Below are positions 26,769 through 35,704 of a stretch of 64,000 nt of DNA, piece by piece. This DNA is from Bog-950 sp044228435 (GTDB lineage Bacteria > Bacteroidota > Bacteroidia > Chitinophagales > LD1). Location: NCBI GenBank assembly GCA_044228435.1, contig JBGAUW010000014.1:62001-126000 (forward strand). Direction: 5' to 3'. The first letter of the stretch is position 1. Every line of letters begins with the position of its first letter. A model generated the notes under the pieces. The model searched no databases, was not told where the DNA came from, and saw nothing but the letters and a program-made list of their open reading frames with translations. Made by a program: the position numbers and the translations under genes.

Positions 26769-27644
26769 TTAACCGGCCCTTCCAAACCCTACTGTTTCGC
26801 GGTAAAACTGCGGAGATATTTCAGCATTGGTTTTAAAAAACCTGCTGAAATAATATTCATCATCGTACCCCAACTCATAGGCAATTTCTTTAACCGTTTT
26901 GTTGGTAAGATATAGCTCGCGTTTGGCTTCAATAATTATTCGCTCCGCAATCAAATCGCCGGGCGTTTTATTAAAATGGGTTTTGGTAAGTTTTGCCAAA
27001 GACTTAGGCGATATATTTAAAGCGTTGGCATATTCGCCAGGTGAGTGAACGGTTCTAAAATCACGCTCAATGGTATCTTTCAACGTTTGCAGTATAAAGG
27101 GTTCTTTTTGTGTTTCTGCTGCCACACCTTGCAACGCTTGTTGTTGTGCTTTTAAACGCGATGCCGTTATTAAAAATATTTTAAGGTAAGATATCAGCAG
27201 TTCATACTGCGCAAGGGCAACCTGTTGTATTCCGGCTTCTATTTGCTGAATGACCATGTTAAAGGTGGCAGTGGCCGTTTCATCAACCGCTACAAAAGGA
27301 GGCTGATAAATATTATTAAACAAAACCCCGTTGCAGGCAACCTCGGCCTGGTGCTTATGGATACAAAAAAAGTCGGGATGAAAATGCAGCGCCACACCGC
27401 GAACATTGGTACCCGAAAGCATAAATGGTTGATACGGAGAAAAGGCCAGCAGCATATTGGCCTCAACGGCATATTCTGCAAAATCTGCTTTTAAACTGGC
27501 AGCACCCGCTGTAAGCCACAAAAGTGTATAATAGTTATTGCGTTGTATATGGTCAAAATGGTGTGCATCTTCAAAGTATAGCAGCTTAAAAGCCAGGTTA
27601 CCGTTTTGCGGGTTTACAAGTGTATATGCGGGTTGATTCATCAT
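26769..27644 (-). CDS. AraC-family transcriptional regulator
   Basis: 291 residues from the start MMNQPAYT. Longer frames overlap the upstream gene and are unlikely. An N-terminal cupin-like ligand-binding half (about 15-150, with LWLTAGAASLKADF) is followed by two C-terminal helix-turn-helix motifs (about 190-285, ending AYELGYDDEYYFSRFFK). The ligand is unknown. The gene follows the DUF1348 gene by 16 bases and probably regulates it and the AhpD-like gene upstream. Confidence 0.87.
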   Translation of the reverse strand: MMNQPAYTLVNPQNGNLAFKLLYFEDAHHFDHIQRNNYYTLLWLTAGAASLKADFAEYAVEANMLLAFSPYQPFMLSGTNVRGVALHFHPDFFCIHKHQAEVACNGVLFNNIYQPPFVAVDETATATFNMVIQQIEAGIQQVALAQYELLISYLKIFLITASRLKAQQQALQGVAAETQKEPFILQTLKDTIERDFRTVHSPGEYANALNISPKSLAKLTKTHFNKTPGDLIAERIIIEAKRELYLTNKTVKEIAYELGYDDEYYFSRFFKTNAEISPQFYRETVGFGRAG

Positions 27645-27660
27645 TGGGCTAAAATTATTT

Positions 27661-28077
27661 CTAAAGCTTTCGATCGGTAGCGGCAATTGGCAAATCGTTA
27701 ATACTGGCAAATCTTTTTTGCATGTATCCGTTTTCGTCAAACTCCCAAAGTTCGTTGCCGTAGCTTCTAAACCACTGGCCGTTGTGGTCGTGCCATTCGT
27801 ATTCAAACCTTACCGCCATGCGGTTGTCCTTAAAGCCCCAAAGTTCTTTTTTAAGTTTATAATCAAGTTCTTTCTCCCATTTTCTGGTTAAAAAAGCTTT
27901 CACCTCCTCTCGTCCGTTTATAAACTCCGTGCGGTTACGCCATTCGGTATTAAGGCTATACGCTTTTGATACCCGTTCGGCATCTTTACTGTTCCAGGCA
28001 TCTTCGGCAATTTGCACTTTTTGCAGGGCGGTTTCCATGGTAAAAGGGGGAACCGGAAATCTTTTTTCTTCACTCAT
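27661..28077 (-). CDS. DUF1348 / SnoaL-like nuclear transport factor 2 family protein
   Basis: 138 residues from the start MSEEKRFPVPPFT. A cone-shaped NTF2-like fold is indicated by ALQKVQIAEDAWNSKD, then RNRTEFINGREEV, then VRFEYEWHDHNGQWFRSYGNELWEF. This pattern is that of DUF1348. The reaction is unknown; such proteins often sit with stress or redox genes. Here the neighbours are an AraC regulator and an AhpD-like protein. Confidence 0.85.
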   Translation of the reverse strand: MSEEKRFPVPPFTMETALQKVQIAEDAWNSKDAERVSKAYSLNTEWRNRTEFINGREEVKAFLTRKWEKELDYKLKKELWGFKDNRMAVRFEYEWHDHNGQWFRSYGNELWEFDENGYMQKRFASINDLPIAATDRKL

Positions 28078-28104
28078 AAAATAGTTGGTTTTATTAAAAG
28101 TATA

Positions 28105-28139
28105 AAAAGCGGGCAACCTAACCCGGTTTGCCCGCTTTT
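28105..28139. terminator. Terminator or attenuator between the AhpD-like and DUF1348 genes
   Basis: A 12-pair stem (28105-28116 with 28128-28139) with A/T-runs at both ends and an 11-base loop. It lies just after the minus-strand AhpD-like stop codon, so it should end that transcript or reduce read-through into the two downstream genes. Confidence 0.8.
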
Positions 28140-28145
28140 ATAAAA

Positions 28146-28679
28146 TTATATCGATGGGGCTAACGGAAAATCTACCGGTACCTTTGTAAGGTTATGCAGA
28201 TAGTTCATGGCTGTTTTGTCGCTTATTTGTAAAATAAGGTCTACCAGGTTTTCGTTGCTATAGCCCTGTGCAAAAAATGCCGTTACCAACGCTTCATTGG
28301 TATTGCCCCTGTTTTTAGTGATATCTGCAGCTAATTTAACCAGGGCGCTAAGTTTAGCATCGGTGGGGTTACCCTTACGAATATTTAGTACTTCATCTTC
28401 ACTAAAACCGTTCATTTTACCTATAACGGTGTGTGCGCTTTGGCAATAAATACAGCCATTAACCTGGCTTACAATTAAATTTACAGCCTCCTTTTCTTTA
28501 TTGCTTAAAGATGTTTTGGCGTTTTGATAGGCCAGATATTTGCCAAGGCCGGTATTGCTGTAGGCAATGGTAGCATACAGGTTAGGCACAAAACCTAATG
28601 CCTTTTGCAGGTTATCGAAAATGGTTTGGTTAGCGGGTGCTACTTGTTCGCGGGTTGGAACTGAAAATTGAGTTTGCAT
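28146..28679 (-). CDS. AhpD-like carboxymuconolactone decarboxylase family protein
   Basis: 177 residues, all-helical, with the AhpD active-site pattern CIYCQSAH, a CxxC followed by His. Members act as alkylhydroperoxidases or disulfide carriers; the decarboxylase name comes from a related branch without the CxxC. It probably responds to peroxide or nitrosative stress. It is upstream of the DUF1348 and AraC genes on the same strand and separated from them by a hairpin. The intergenic region before sigA contains a strong sigA terminator, so it has its own promoter. Confidence 0.85.
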   Translation of the reverse strand: MQTQFSVPTREQVAPANQTIFDNLQKALGFVPNLYATIAYSNTGLGKYLAYQNAKTSLSNKEKEAVNLIVSQVNGCIYCQSAHTVIGKMNGFSEDEVLNIRKGNPTDAKLSALVKLAADITKNRGNTNEALVTAFFAQGYSNENLVDLILQISDKTAMNYLHNLTKVPVDFPLAPSI

Positions 28680-28792
28680 GTTTTTTGTTTTTAAATGCGC
28701 TGTCGATATTGACGGTGCAAATGTGCATCGCCTGTAGCGCCCCTAAAATGGACGATAGCCGCTTTAGCATGGACAATTGCGCCCGCGCCAAA

Positions 28793-28832
28793 ATAAACGA
28801 GCCGGTTATTGCTTAATAACCGGCTCGTTTAT
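28793..28832 (-). terminator. Terminator of sigA
   Basis: A perfect 18-pair stem (28793-28810 with 28815-28832) with a GCTT loop, 23 bases after the sigA stop on the minus strand. The final pairs are AT-rich. Confidence 0.85.
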
Positions 28833-28855
28833 AGCTTTAGAATGAGACCTTATGG

Positions 28856-29725
28856 CTATGTGCCCAAATAACTCTTTAGCAGTTTACACTTATCGGCGCT
28901 TTTGAGGCGCAGCAGGGCTTTATCGCGTATCTGCCTTACGCGCTCGCGGGTAAGGTCGTAGCGGGCGCCAATGTCTTCCAGGCTGGCAGGTTCATCCATA
29001 CCAATACCAAAATACATTTTAAGCACTTCGGCCTGTTTTTCGGTTAACATAGCCAGCGAGCGCTCTACCTCGCAACGAAGCGAATCGCTGTAACCTACTC
29101 CCCTGTCGGCCTGCTCGCTGTTGGGGTTTTCTAAAACGTCCAGCAGGCTGCTCTCCTCGCCGGTGCGGAAAGGGGCATCCATACTAACATGGCGGCCAGC
29201 TACGCCCAGGGTGCTGCGCACTTCATCAATCTCGAGGTTTAAAAGTTCGGCCAGTTCATCGGGAGTGGGTTCGCGCTCAAATTCCTGTTCGAGCTGGGCA
29301 AAGGCCTGGTTAATTTTATTTAGCGAGCCAACCTTGTTTAGCGGAAGGCGTATAATGCGGCTTTGTTCGGCCAGCGATTGTAGAATAGACTGGCGAATCC
29401 ACCAAACTGCATAGGATATAAACTTAAAACCCCTTGTTTCATCAAAGCGCTCGGCTGCTTTAATCAGGCCCAGGTTGCCTTCATTAATAAGATCCGATAG
29501 GGTAAGCCCCTGGTTTTGGTATTGCTTGGCCACAGAGACCACAAAACGGAGGTTGGCTTTTGTAAGCCTCTCCAGCGCATTTGTATCGCCTTGTTTAATT
29601 TTTTTAGCTAAAACAACTTCTTCTTCGGCAGTAATCAGGTCAACACGGCCTATTTCCTGCAAATAGCGTTCAAGTGAAGCGCTATCACGATTCGTGATGC
29701 TCTTCGAGATCTTAAGCTGGCGCAT
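28856..29725 (-). CDS. rpoD: Primary RNA polymerase sigma factor (RpoD/SigA)
   Basis: 289 residues, the short Bacteroidota form without region 1.1. Region 1.2 is SLERYLQEIGRV. Region 2 includes LRFVVSVAKQYQNQGL and the -10 recognition helix ISYAVWWIRQSI. Region 3 is about 130-200. Region 4 contains TLGVAG, then the helix-turn-helix SLEDIGARYDLTRERVRQIR. The C-terminus is KLLKSYLGT. It directs most transcription from TTG/TAnnTTTG promoters. The last 24 bases of the gene recur at 26519-26542. Confidence 0.96.
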   Translation of the reverse strand: MRQLKISKSITNRDSASLERYLQEIGRVDLITAEEEVVLAKKIKQGDTNALERLTKANLRFVVSVAKQYQNQGLTLSDLINEGNLGLIKAAERFDETRGFKFISYAVWWIRQSILQSLAEQSRIIRLPLNKVGSLNKINQAFAQLEQEFEREPTPDELAELLNLEIDEVRSTLGVAGRHVSMDAPFRTGEESSLLDVLENPNSEQADRGVGYSDSLRCEVERSLAMLTEKQAEVLKMYFGIGMDEPASLEDIGARYDLTRERVRQIRDKALLRLKSADKCKLLKSYLGT

Positions 29726-29942
29726 GGTAGGTGTAGATTTGTTTCGTTAGCAATTAGTTTGGTTACCCTAAAAGGAATACTTTTTTCTGTCAAAAAAAAA
29801 TTTTAGGGTTATTTAAAAGTTAAAATTCGCTCTCAAAAATATAGTTCACAAAACCTGATTTGTCAAGTGCAAAATCTTCCCCTATGTATTGCAACAACAG
29901 ATTATATTAGCGCCGCCCAAAAAAATAACCCCCAAAAACCAC

Positions 29943-31163
29943 ATGAAAAAAATTCTGCTGCCAGCGTTTATCGCCACCATCTTTTTTACTGCGTGTAATA
30001 ACAAAAGTGCACCGGCTGTAAATGCCGAATTTGAGAAGCAACTACAGGAGAAATTTATTAATGCCAAAGAGGGCGATGTAATTGAACTGCCAGAGGGAAC
30101 TTTTACCCTTAACCGCTCGCTGATACTGGATGGCATTAAGAATATAACCATCCGTGGCAAAGGAATGGATAAAACCATTTTATCGTTTAAAGGGCAAAAA
30201 GACGGCGCCGAAGGCCTGCGTATAACTGCTGATGGCGTAGTAATGGAAGATTTTGCAGTGCTGGATGCCAAGGGCGATTGCATTAAAGTGCAGGATGCCA
30301 CTAACGTAACCTTCCGCCGAATGAAGGTGGGCTGGACATCGTTACACGATACTAAAAACGGCAGCTACAGCACTTACCCGGTAGGCTGCAGCAATGTGTT
30401 AATTGAAGAATGTGATGTATTTGGCAGTAGCGATGCCGGCATTTATGTAGGCCAAAGCAAAAACATTATAGTGCGTAAAAACAACGTGCACGATAATGTA
30501 GCAGGTATTGAAATTGAAAACAGCACCGGTGCCGATGTATACGATAATATTAGCACCAACAATACCGGCGGCGTATTAATTTTCGATTTGCCTGATTTGC
30601 AAACAAAAAATGGCAGCCGTTGCCGCGTGTATAACAACAAAATAGTAAACAACAACGTGCCTAACTTTGGTGTAAAAGGAACTACTGTAGGCGAAATACC
30701 TGCGGGCACCGGCATTATTGTAATGGCTACCAACCAGTGCGATGTATTTAATAACGAAATAAGCGGGCACAACACCGTTAGCGCAGCCATAGTAAGTTAC
30801 CTGGCGCTGGCAAAGCCTTTTAAAGATTCTATTTACGACCCATACTGCGGTGGTATATCGGTGCGCGACAATAAAATTACCCGCGGCAGTGGCAAACTGG
30901 ACCAAAGCGTAGTGTTTGGAAAAATGTTTGCTGCTATGTTTGGCGACCAGGTGCCGGATTTGGTGTATGACGGTTTTGTTAACCCTGCGAACAAAAACCC
31001 TGATGGAACTGTTAAGGAAGACCAGAAGATATGTTTCCGCAATAACGGTAACATTACCTTTAGCAATATGGATTTAGCCACGCAGGGTAAAAACCGCAAC
31101 AGCGATATAAGCAAATTTGATTGCAGTTTACCTGCGCTGACAGAAGTAAAGTTGATGCCGTAA
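29943..31163 (+). CDS. Parallel beta-helix lipoprotein of the TIGR03805 type
   Basis: 406 residues from the start MKKILLPAF, with a lipobox FFTAC. Right-handed beta-helix repeats run from about residue 35 to 270 (GDVIELPEGTF, GIKNITIRGKG, NIIVRKNNVHDNVAGIEIE), followed by a C-terminal extension. Family knowledge: this beta-helix family (TIGR03805) regularly pairs with a secreted diheme cytochrome, exactly the next gene here. The pair's function is unknown. The protein is probably anchored in the outer membrane, facing the periplasm or surface. The fold suggests binding of, or action on, a polymer; no catalytic residues are recognised. Confidence 0.85.
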   Translation: MKKILLPAFIATIFFTACNNKSAPAVNAEFEKQLQEKFINAKEGDVIELPEGTFTLNRSLILDGIKNITIRGKGMDKTILSFKGQKDGAEGLRITADGVVMEDFAVLDAKGDCIKVQDATNVTFRRMKVGWTSLHDTKNGSYSTYPVGCSNVLIEECDVFGSSDAGIYVGQSKNIIVRKNNVHDNVAGIEIENSTGADVYDNISTNNTGGVLIFDLPDLQTKNGSRCRVYNNKIVNNNVPNFGVKGTTVGEIPAGTGIIVMATNQCDVFNNEISGHNTVSAAIVSYLALAKPFKDSIYDPYCGGISVRDNKITRGSGKLDQSVVFGKMFAAMFGDQVPDLVYDGFVNPANKNPDGTVKEDQKICFRNNGNITFSNMDLATQGKNRNSDISKFDCSLPALTEVKLMP

Positions 31164-31340
31164 TTGTTAATGATCTATAATCAATGATCAAACAATACAG
31201 AAGCATAGTGAATCAATGACCAATTAACAATTATAAAACAATACAAATAAAGCATAAAGGAAGAAGGTTAAAGAACAACAATCGTTTCACAAAGAATTCA
31301 AATTTTAACGGTCTGCGCCTGATAACTATCATGTGGTTTG

Positions 31341-31348
31341 TATTTTTG
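31341..31348 (+). promoter_or_regulatory. -7 element (TATTTTTG) upstream of the diheme cytochrome gene
   Basis: An exact match to TAnnTTTG, 53 bases before the start codon, in an otherwise empty 237-base gap. The gap also has a weak inverted repeat TAATTGTTAA/TTAACAATTA (31161-31170, 31224-31233). No convincing -33 element is seen. Confidence 0.35.
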
Positions 31349-31400
31349 TAATGTTGGATAATTGTAAGATGGGAGTTGAAAAATACCCTGTAGGAAAAAC

Positions 31401-32501
31401 ATGAAACGCACCCCACAAATTCTTTGGGCCTTTACGCTGGCCGTATTTTTAATAGTTTATGCAGTTAGCTGCAACCTTAAAAAAAGCTCGGCGGTAGTGC
31501 TGGATGTGGCAGCTAAACCGTTTGAAAAACTAAGCGACTACAATTTTTTTGCAGGGGTAATGAACGAACTAAAGCCCAATGCACTGGTAGTACCCTACGA
31601 TTTAATTACCCCCCTGTTTACCGATTATGCCCATAAGGCCCGCTTTGTGTATGTGCCCGAAGGCAAGCATGCCGAATACGATACTACCCAGGTATTGCAA
31701 TTGCCGGTAGGCAGCTGCCTGATAAAAAACTTTTATTACCCCGAAGATTTTAGAGTGAAAGGCGGTAAGCGCCGCATAATGGAAACCCGCCTGTTGGTAC
31801 ACCGCAACGATGCATGGGAGGCCCTGGATTATATTTGGAACGATGAGCAAACCGAGGCCAAGCTGGAAAGCGCCGGTGATATTAAACAGGTTAGCTGGAC
31901 CCACTACGATGGCACCCAACGTAAAGCCGACTACATAATACCTAACAAAAACCAGTGCAAAGGCTGCCACTGGAACAACGGCACCAACATTGTACCTATT
32001 GGCCCAAAAGTTAGAAACCTGAACCGGGATTTTGACTATGCCGATGGTAAAGAGAACCAATTAGCGCACTGGGCTAAATTAGGCATTCTAACGGGCCTTC
32101 CTGCTAGTGATGTGCCTGCACTTGCTGATTGGACCGACTCGGCGCATTACAGCACCGATGCCCGCGCAAGGGCTTATTTAGAGATGAACTGTGCCCATTG
32201 CCACAATCCCAAGGGCCCTGCATATACCTCGGGCCTCTATTTGAACGTAGATAACAATAATGCAGAGAGCGTAGGTTATTGCAAAACACCGGTAGCCGCA
32301 GGCAAAGCAACGGGCAACTTGTTTTACGATATAGTACCCGGCAACCCCGAAGAATCTATTATGGTGTTCCGGATGAAGAGCGAAGACCCCGGTATAAAAA
32401 TGCCTGAGTTGGGTAAAGGCCTGGTACATAAAGAAGGCGTAGACCTTATTTACAAGTGGATTGCAGAAATGAAGTGGAACAGTTGTGGAAGGAAGGAGTA
32501 A
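31401..32501 (+). CDS. SO2930-family diheme c-type cytochrome lipoprotein (TIGR03806 type)
   Basis: 366 residues with a lipobox AVSC. The large N-terminal domain (LVVPYDLITPLFTDYAHKAR, then LPVGSCLIKNFYYPED) is that of the TIGR03806/SO2930 family. Two heme-attachment sites follow: CKGCH near residue 190 and CAHCH near residue 270. A C-terminal Met in MPELGKG is a candidate axial ligand. It partners the beta-helix lipoprotein upstream. The pair is conserved across distant bacteria and still without assigned function. I infer electron transfer in the cell envelope linked to something bound or processed by the beta-helix partner. Confidence 0.87.
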   Translation: MKRTPQILWAFTLAVFLIVYAVSCNLKKSSAVVLDVAAKPFEKLSDYNFFAGVMNELKPNALVVPYDLITPLFTDYAHKARFVYVPEGKHAEYDTTQVLQLPVGSCLIKNFYYPEDFRVKGGKRRIMETRLLVHRNDAWEALDYIWNDEQTEAKLESAGDIKQVSWTHYDGTQRKADYIIPNKNQCKGCHWNNGTNIVPIGPKVRNLNRDFDYADGKENQLAHWAKLGILTGLPASDVPALADWTDSAHYSTDARARAYLEMNCAHCHNPKGPAYTSGLYLNVDNNNAESVGYCKTPVAAGKATGNLFYDIVPGNPEESIMVFRMKSEDPGIKMPELGKGLVHKEGVDLIYKWIAEMKWNSCGRKE

Positions 32502-32633
32502 TTGCCAGTCTACAGTCGGCAAATAATATGGAATACAATTAGGCTGTTACAAAGCGGATTATGGAATTGCCGCAATGTGTGCATCTAAAATATGATACGC
32601 ATATTTTGCGTTAGTATAATACAATCTTTTGGT

Positions 32634-33338
32634 ATGAAGATATTCCATCAAACCCTGATCCTACTGATATTGCTAAGTTTTACGCGCTGTAATGCACAAC
32701 CTACAGGTAAGAACAAAGAACAGGTGACTCAACTTGCAGGGCATAGCAACCGCTTAACTAACACAGAGGTAAAAGACGCCAAACGTGTAAATATCAATTA
32801 TCAGTTTAGAGGCAACTGCTATGCTTATAGCAGCACTAATAATGCAGCGCCATCAAATGGCGAAGCCCATTCTGACAATATTGCTCAACGAATTGATTCC
32901 ACCTTTCCGCGCAACGGGTTTTATATGGTAATAAACGAAATGGAGTATGTGATAAATGGCAAGTATCTACATCAGAAACTATACATGATAAATACGGGAG
33001 ATACTGCAACAAAATTAGGAGCACAGGATAGCCGCCTGAACATAATAGCCGAAGCTTTAAACGAGAAAAATGAATGGAAGCCTATCAGCTATTTGCCGTC
33101 CAGTTGGTGCGGAAATAGCTACCACACGGTTGTGCTTGACACTAACCAATACTGGAGCTTTGATATGCCTGTATTTGCAGGAACATTCAAAACAAAAATA
33201 CGTTATGTGCTGCTTGTAGATAATGAGCCTAAAATTGTAAGCAATGAAGTTCATGCTTATATAAATACGCCTCAGTTTAACAGGGAGAGTAAACAAGGGC
33301 ATAATGCAAACAGCATCATGGACCCGTATAATGATTAG
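32634..33338 (+). CDS. Putative lipoprotein, unknown function
   Basis: 234 residues from MKIFHQTL, with a lipobox SFTRC. The mature protein has beta-strand-rich segments, including NGFYMVINEMEYVINGKYLH and WKPISYLPSSWCGNSYH, then a terminal tail without a sorting domain. I recognise no family. It precedes another unknown secreted protein by 35 bases, so the two may form a small operon. Base composition is slightly more AT-rich than neighbouring genes. Confidence 0.65.
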   Translation: MKIFHQTLILLILLSFTRCNAQPTGKNKEQVTQLAGHSNRLTNTEVKDAKRVNINYQFRGNCYAYSSTNNAAPSNGEAHSDNIAQRIDSTFPRNGFYMVINEMEYVINGKYLHQKLYMINTGDTATKLGAQDSRLNIIAEALNEKNEWKPISYLPSSWCGNSYHTVVLDTNQYWSFDMPVFAGTFKTKIRYVLLVDNEPKIVSNEVHAYINTPQFNRESKQGHNANSIMDPYND

Positions 33339-33373
33339 CTTTATGTTATTAAATTCAGTATAAATAACGTTTA

Positions 33374-34063
33374 ATGCTTTTACGCATAATTATACCCGCC
33401 ATTTTTGTTTTATGCTTACAGGCGAGTTTAAAGGCTCAATACACATCGCAAACTGAGATCAACTCTGTTGTTACAGATTTTATAAATAAAGAAAAGGCAT
33501 TGGCATCAACAGATACACTTTGTGTATACGAGCATTATTGTGTGGGTTGCATGGTGTTTACAGATGAAATATTAACCCAAACCGCATCGGGTGAAAAGAA
33601 AATAATTATTGATGATGAAAACTACTGCAAAAGCGCTACCGCCTACATATTATACAAGCAAGATGGCACAACCTATATAACAAAGTTTGACAGGTGTTAC
33701 AATTATCAGATAATGAGGCTGGACAACAACAGTATTTGGGATAGCTTTTTTGTTTACAAGCATATTATCAAAAAAGAAGTTCCGAAAATGTTTCAATACA
33801 AAACTGCTGATGGTCAGGTTATAACAACCACAATTGATCATAGTTTTTTTCAGGACTTTAAGCTATTTAATCAAGACAGTATAACATCATTTAGTTTTGA
33901 CGCGTTCGATTTTGGTAAAACCAATGAACTAGGGGGCAGCGACAGAATAAATATTAATTACACTCACAATAAAAACCTAAAGGCAAGGGCCTTTGCCAAT
34001 CGAATCCAAAAGCTGGTAGATAACCTGGAGCAAGAACATGCATTTTCCGGTAAAAGGCGGTAA
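33374..34063 (+). CDS. Secreted protein of unknown function
   Basis: 229 residues with a signal peptide about 1-21 (ending SLKAQ). The mature protein has several cysteines (CVYEHYCVGC, ENYCKS, DRCYNY) and mixed alpha/beta character, with no sorting domain or lipobox. No family is recognised. It probably shares a transcript with the lipoprotein gene upstream and is ended by a clear terminator at 34119. Confidence 0.65.
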   Translation: MLLRIIIPAIFVLCLQASLKAQYTSQTEINSVVTDFINKEKALASTDTLCVYEHYCVGCMVFTDEILTQTASGEKKIIIDDENYCKSATAYILYKQDGTTYITKFDRCYNYQIMRLDNNSIWDSFFVYKHIIKKEVPKMFQYKTADGQVITTTIDHSFFQDFKLFNQDSITSFSFDAFDFGKTNELGGSDRININYTHNKNLKARAFANRIQKLVDNLEQEHAFSGKRR

Positions 34064-34073
34064 TAGCTTTTTA

Positions 34074-34104
34074 GACATCGGAAGTTGAAAAAACTTCCGA
34101 TGTC
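34074..34104. repeat. GACATCGGAAGTT palindromic hairpin
   Basis: Perfect 13-base arms (34074-34086, 34092-34104) with a five-base loop. It is a member of the GACWTCSGAAGTT family also seen near 22838, 23158 and 52724. Confidence 0.8.
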
Positions 34105-34118
34105 GATAGGCAGAAACA

Positions 34119-34160
34119 CAGAAGCCGCAGGAAAATTTCTTTCTGCGGCTTCTGCTTTTT
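34119..34160 (+). terminator. Terminator after the unknown secreted protein gene
   Basis: A 12-pair stem CAGAAGCCGCAG/CTGCGGCTTCTG (34119-34130, 34143-34154) followed by CTTTTT. The T-tract is on the plus strand only. Confidence 0.88.
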
Positions 34161-34166
34161 ACTTTG

Positions 34167-34188
34167 GGCACGAGTGGACACTCGCGCC
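34167..34188. repeat. REP-like hairpin (AGNGGACNCTC family), copy 1
   Basis: GGCACGAGTG and CACTCGCGCC arms around GA pair with one mismatch. The core AGTGGACACTC recurs in changed form at 37181 and 55634, always between genes. Confidence 0.6.
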
Positions 34189-34217
34189 AGTTTGGGAGAG
34201 AAATTACTTGCTATTCC

Positions 34218-35612
34218 TTACTCGCTTCTTTTCTTACTAAAGGTTTGCAGGTCGCTCATTAACTGGTTGGCAATGTTATCGGCGGTAGTGGCCGAGTTGC
34301 TTTCGCTGTATATACGGATGATAGGCTCGGTGTTGCTGCGGCGCAGGTGAACCCACTCGTTTTCAAAATCAATTTTAACGCCATCGATGGTATTAACCGG
34401 ATACTTGCGGTATTTCTTTTCTACCTCATCAAAAAGGTAGTCGATGTTTACCGAAAGGTCGAGGTCAATCTTCTTTTTAGCCATGTAGTATGATGGATAC
34501 TTGGCGCGAAGCAATGATGCTGTTTTACCAAACTTGGCAAGGTGGGTTAAAAACAAAGCAATACCAGCCAAAGCATCGCGGCCGTAGTGCAGCTCGGGGT
34601 AGATAATACCTCCGTTGCCTTCGCCACCTATAATGGCCTTTACTTCCTTCATCTTCTCCACTACGTTCACCTCTCCTACTGCGCTGGCAAAATACTCGCC
34701 GCCTAACTTTTTAGTTACATCGCTTAATGCGCGGGTGCTGCTAAGGTTAGAAACCGTGTTGCCTTTTTTGTTGCTCAATATATAATCGGCCACAGCCACC
34801 AGGGTATACTCTTCGCCAAACATGTTGCCATCTTCGCAAACTAAAGCAAGTCGGTCAACATCCGGGTCAACCGAAATACCTAAGTCGGCATTTTGTTTTC
34901 TTACCGTAACGGCCAATTCATTCAAATTCTCGGGTAGTGGCTCCGGGTTATGCGGAAACTGACCATTAGGCTCGCAAAACAGTTCGGTAACTGTTTCTAC
35001 CCCTAAAGCTTTAAGCAACTTAGGCACGGCAATACCGCCGGTGCTGTTTACGCAATCAATTACCACTTTAAAGTTGCGGGCTTTAATAGCCTCAACATCT
35101 ACCAGCTTAAGCTTTAAAATCTTTTCAATGTGCTTATCTATGTAGGTATTATCGGTAGTATAGCTGCCTAAAGAGTTTACATCTTCAAATTCGATGGTCT
35201 TATCTTCGGCATTGCGCAAAATCTCCTCTCCTGCCTTAGCCGAAATAAATTCGCCATGGCTGTTTAAAAGTTTAAGCGCATTCCATTGCTTGGGGTTGTG
35301 CGAGGCTGTAATAATAATACCACCGCCTGCTTTCTCTTCGTGTACGGCAATTTCTACGGTAGGTGTTGTGCTAAGGCCAAGGTCCACCACATCAATACCA
35401 ATGGATAGCAAAGAGCCTACAACTATATTATTTACCATTTCGCCACTAATGCGCGCATCGCGGCCTATAACCACTTTGCGGTTGCCTTCGTTGGCTTTTA
35501 TCCACTCGCCAAAGGCAAGGGTAAACTTCATTATATCGGTAGGTGTTAAGTTTGCACCCGGAAAACCGCCGATAGTACCACGTATTCCTGAAATAGATTT
35601 TATAAGCGACAA
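34218..35612 (-). CDS. glmM: Phosphoglucosamine mutase
   Basis: 464 residues with the four-domain phosphohexomutase layout. The catalytic phosphoserine lies in TASHNPKQWNALK, the Mg-binding loop in DPDVDRLALV, the sugar-binding loop in GGEGNGG and the phosphate-binding loop in RRSNTEPIIRI. It converts glucosamine-6-phosphate to glucosamine-1-phosphate for UDP-GlcNAc and wall synthesis. Phosphomannomutase activity is an alternative in this superfamily, but the Bacteroidota pattern and length favour GlmM. It is a single minus-strand gene. Confidence 0.88.
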   Translation of the reverse strand: MSLIKSISGIRGTIGGFPGANLTPTDIMKFTLAFGEWIKANEGNRKVVIGRDARISGEMVNNIVVGSLLSIGIDVVDLGLSTTPTVEIAVHEEKAGGGIIITASHNPKQWNALKLLNSHGEFISAKAGEEILRNAEDKTIEFEDVNSLGSYTTDNTYIDKHIEKILKLKLVDVEAIKARNFKVVIDCVNSTGGIAVPKLLKALGVETVTELFCEPNGQFPHNPEPLPENLNELAVTVRKQNADLGISVDPDVDRLALVCEDGNMFGEEYTLVAVADYILSNKKGNTVSNLSSTRALSDVTKKLGGEYFASAVGEVNVVEKMKEVKAIIGGEGNGGIIYPELHYGRDALAGIALFLTHLAKFGKTASLLRAKYPSYYMAKKKIDLDLSVNIDYLFDEVEKKYRKYPVNTIDGVKIDFENEWVHLRRSNTEPIIRIYSESNSATTADNIANQLMSDLQTFSKKRSE

Positions 35613-35704
35613 AGTATTCGTTTTTATTTTTGGGAGCGCAAATGTATAAATTTCGACTTTTTATTGAAGTATGAAGTAGACGTAGTTATAAACAAAAATG
35701 AAAA

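Noticed and set aside
27645..27806. Upstream in-frame start of the AraC gene
   Set aside because: It would overlap the DUF1348 coding region. MMNQPAYT at 27644 gives the normal family length.
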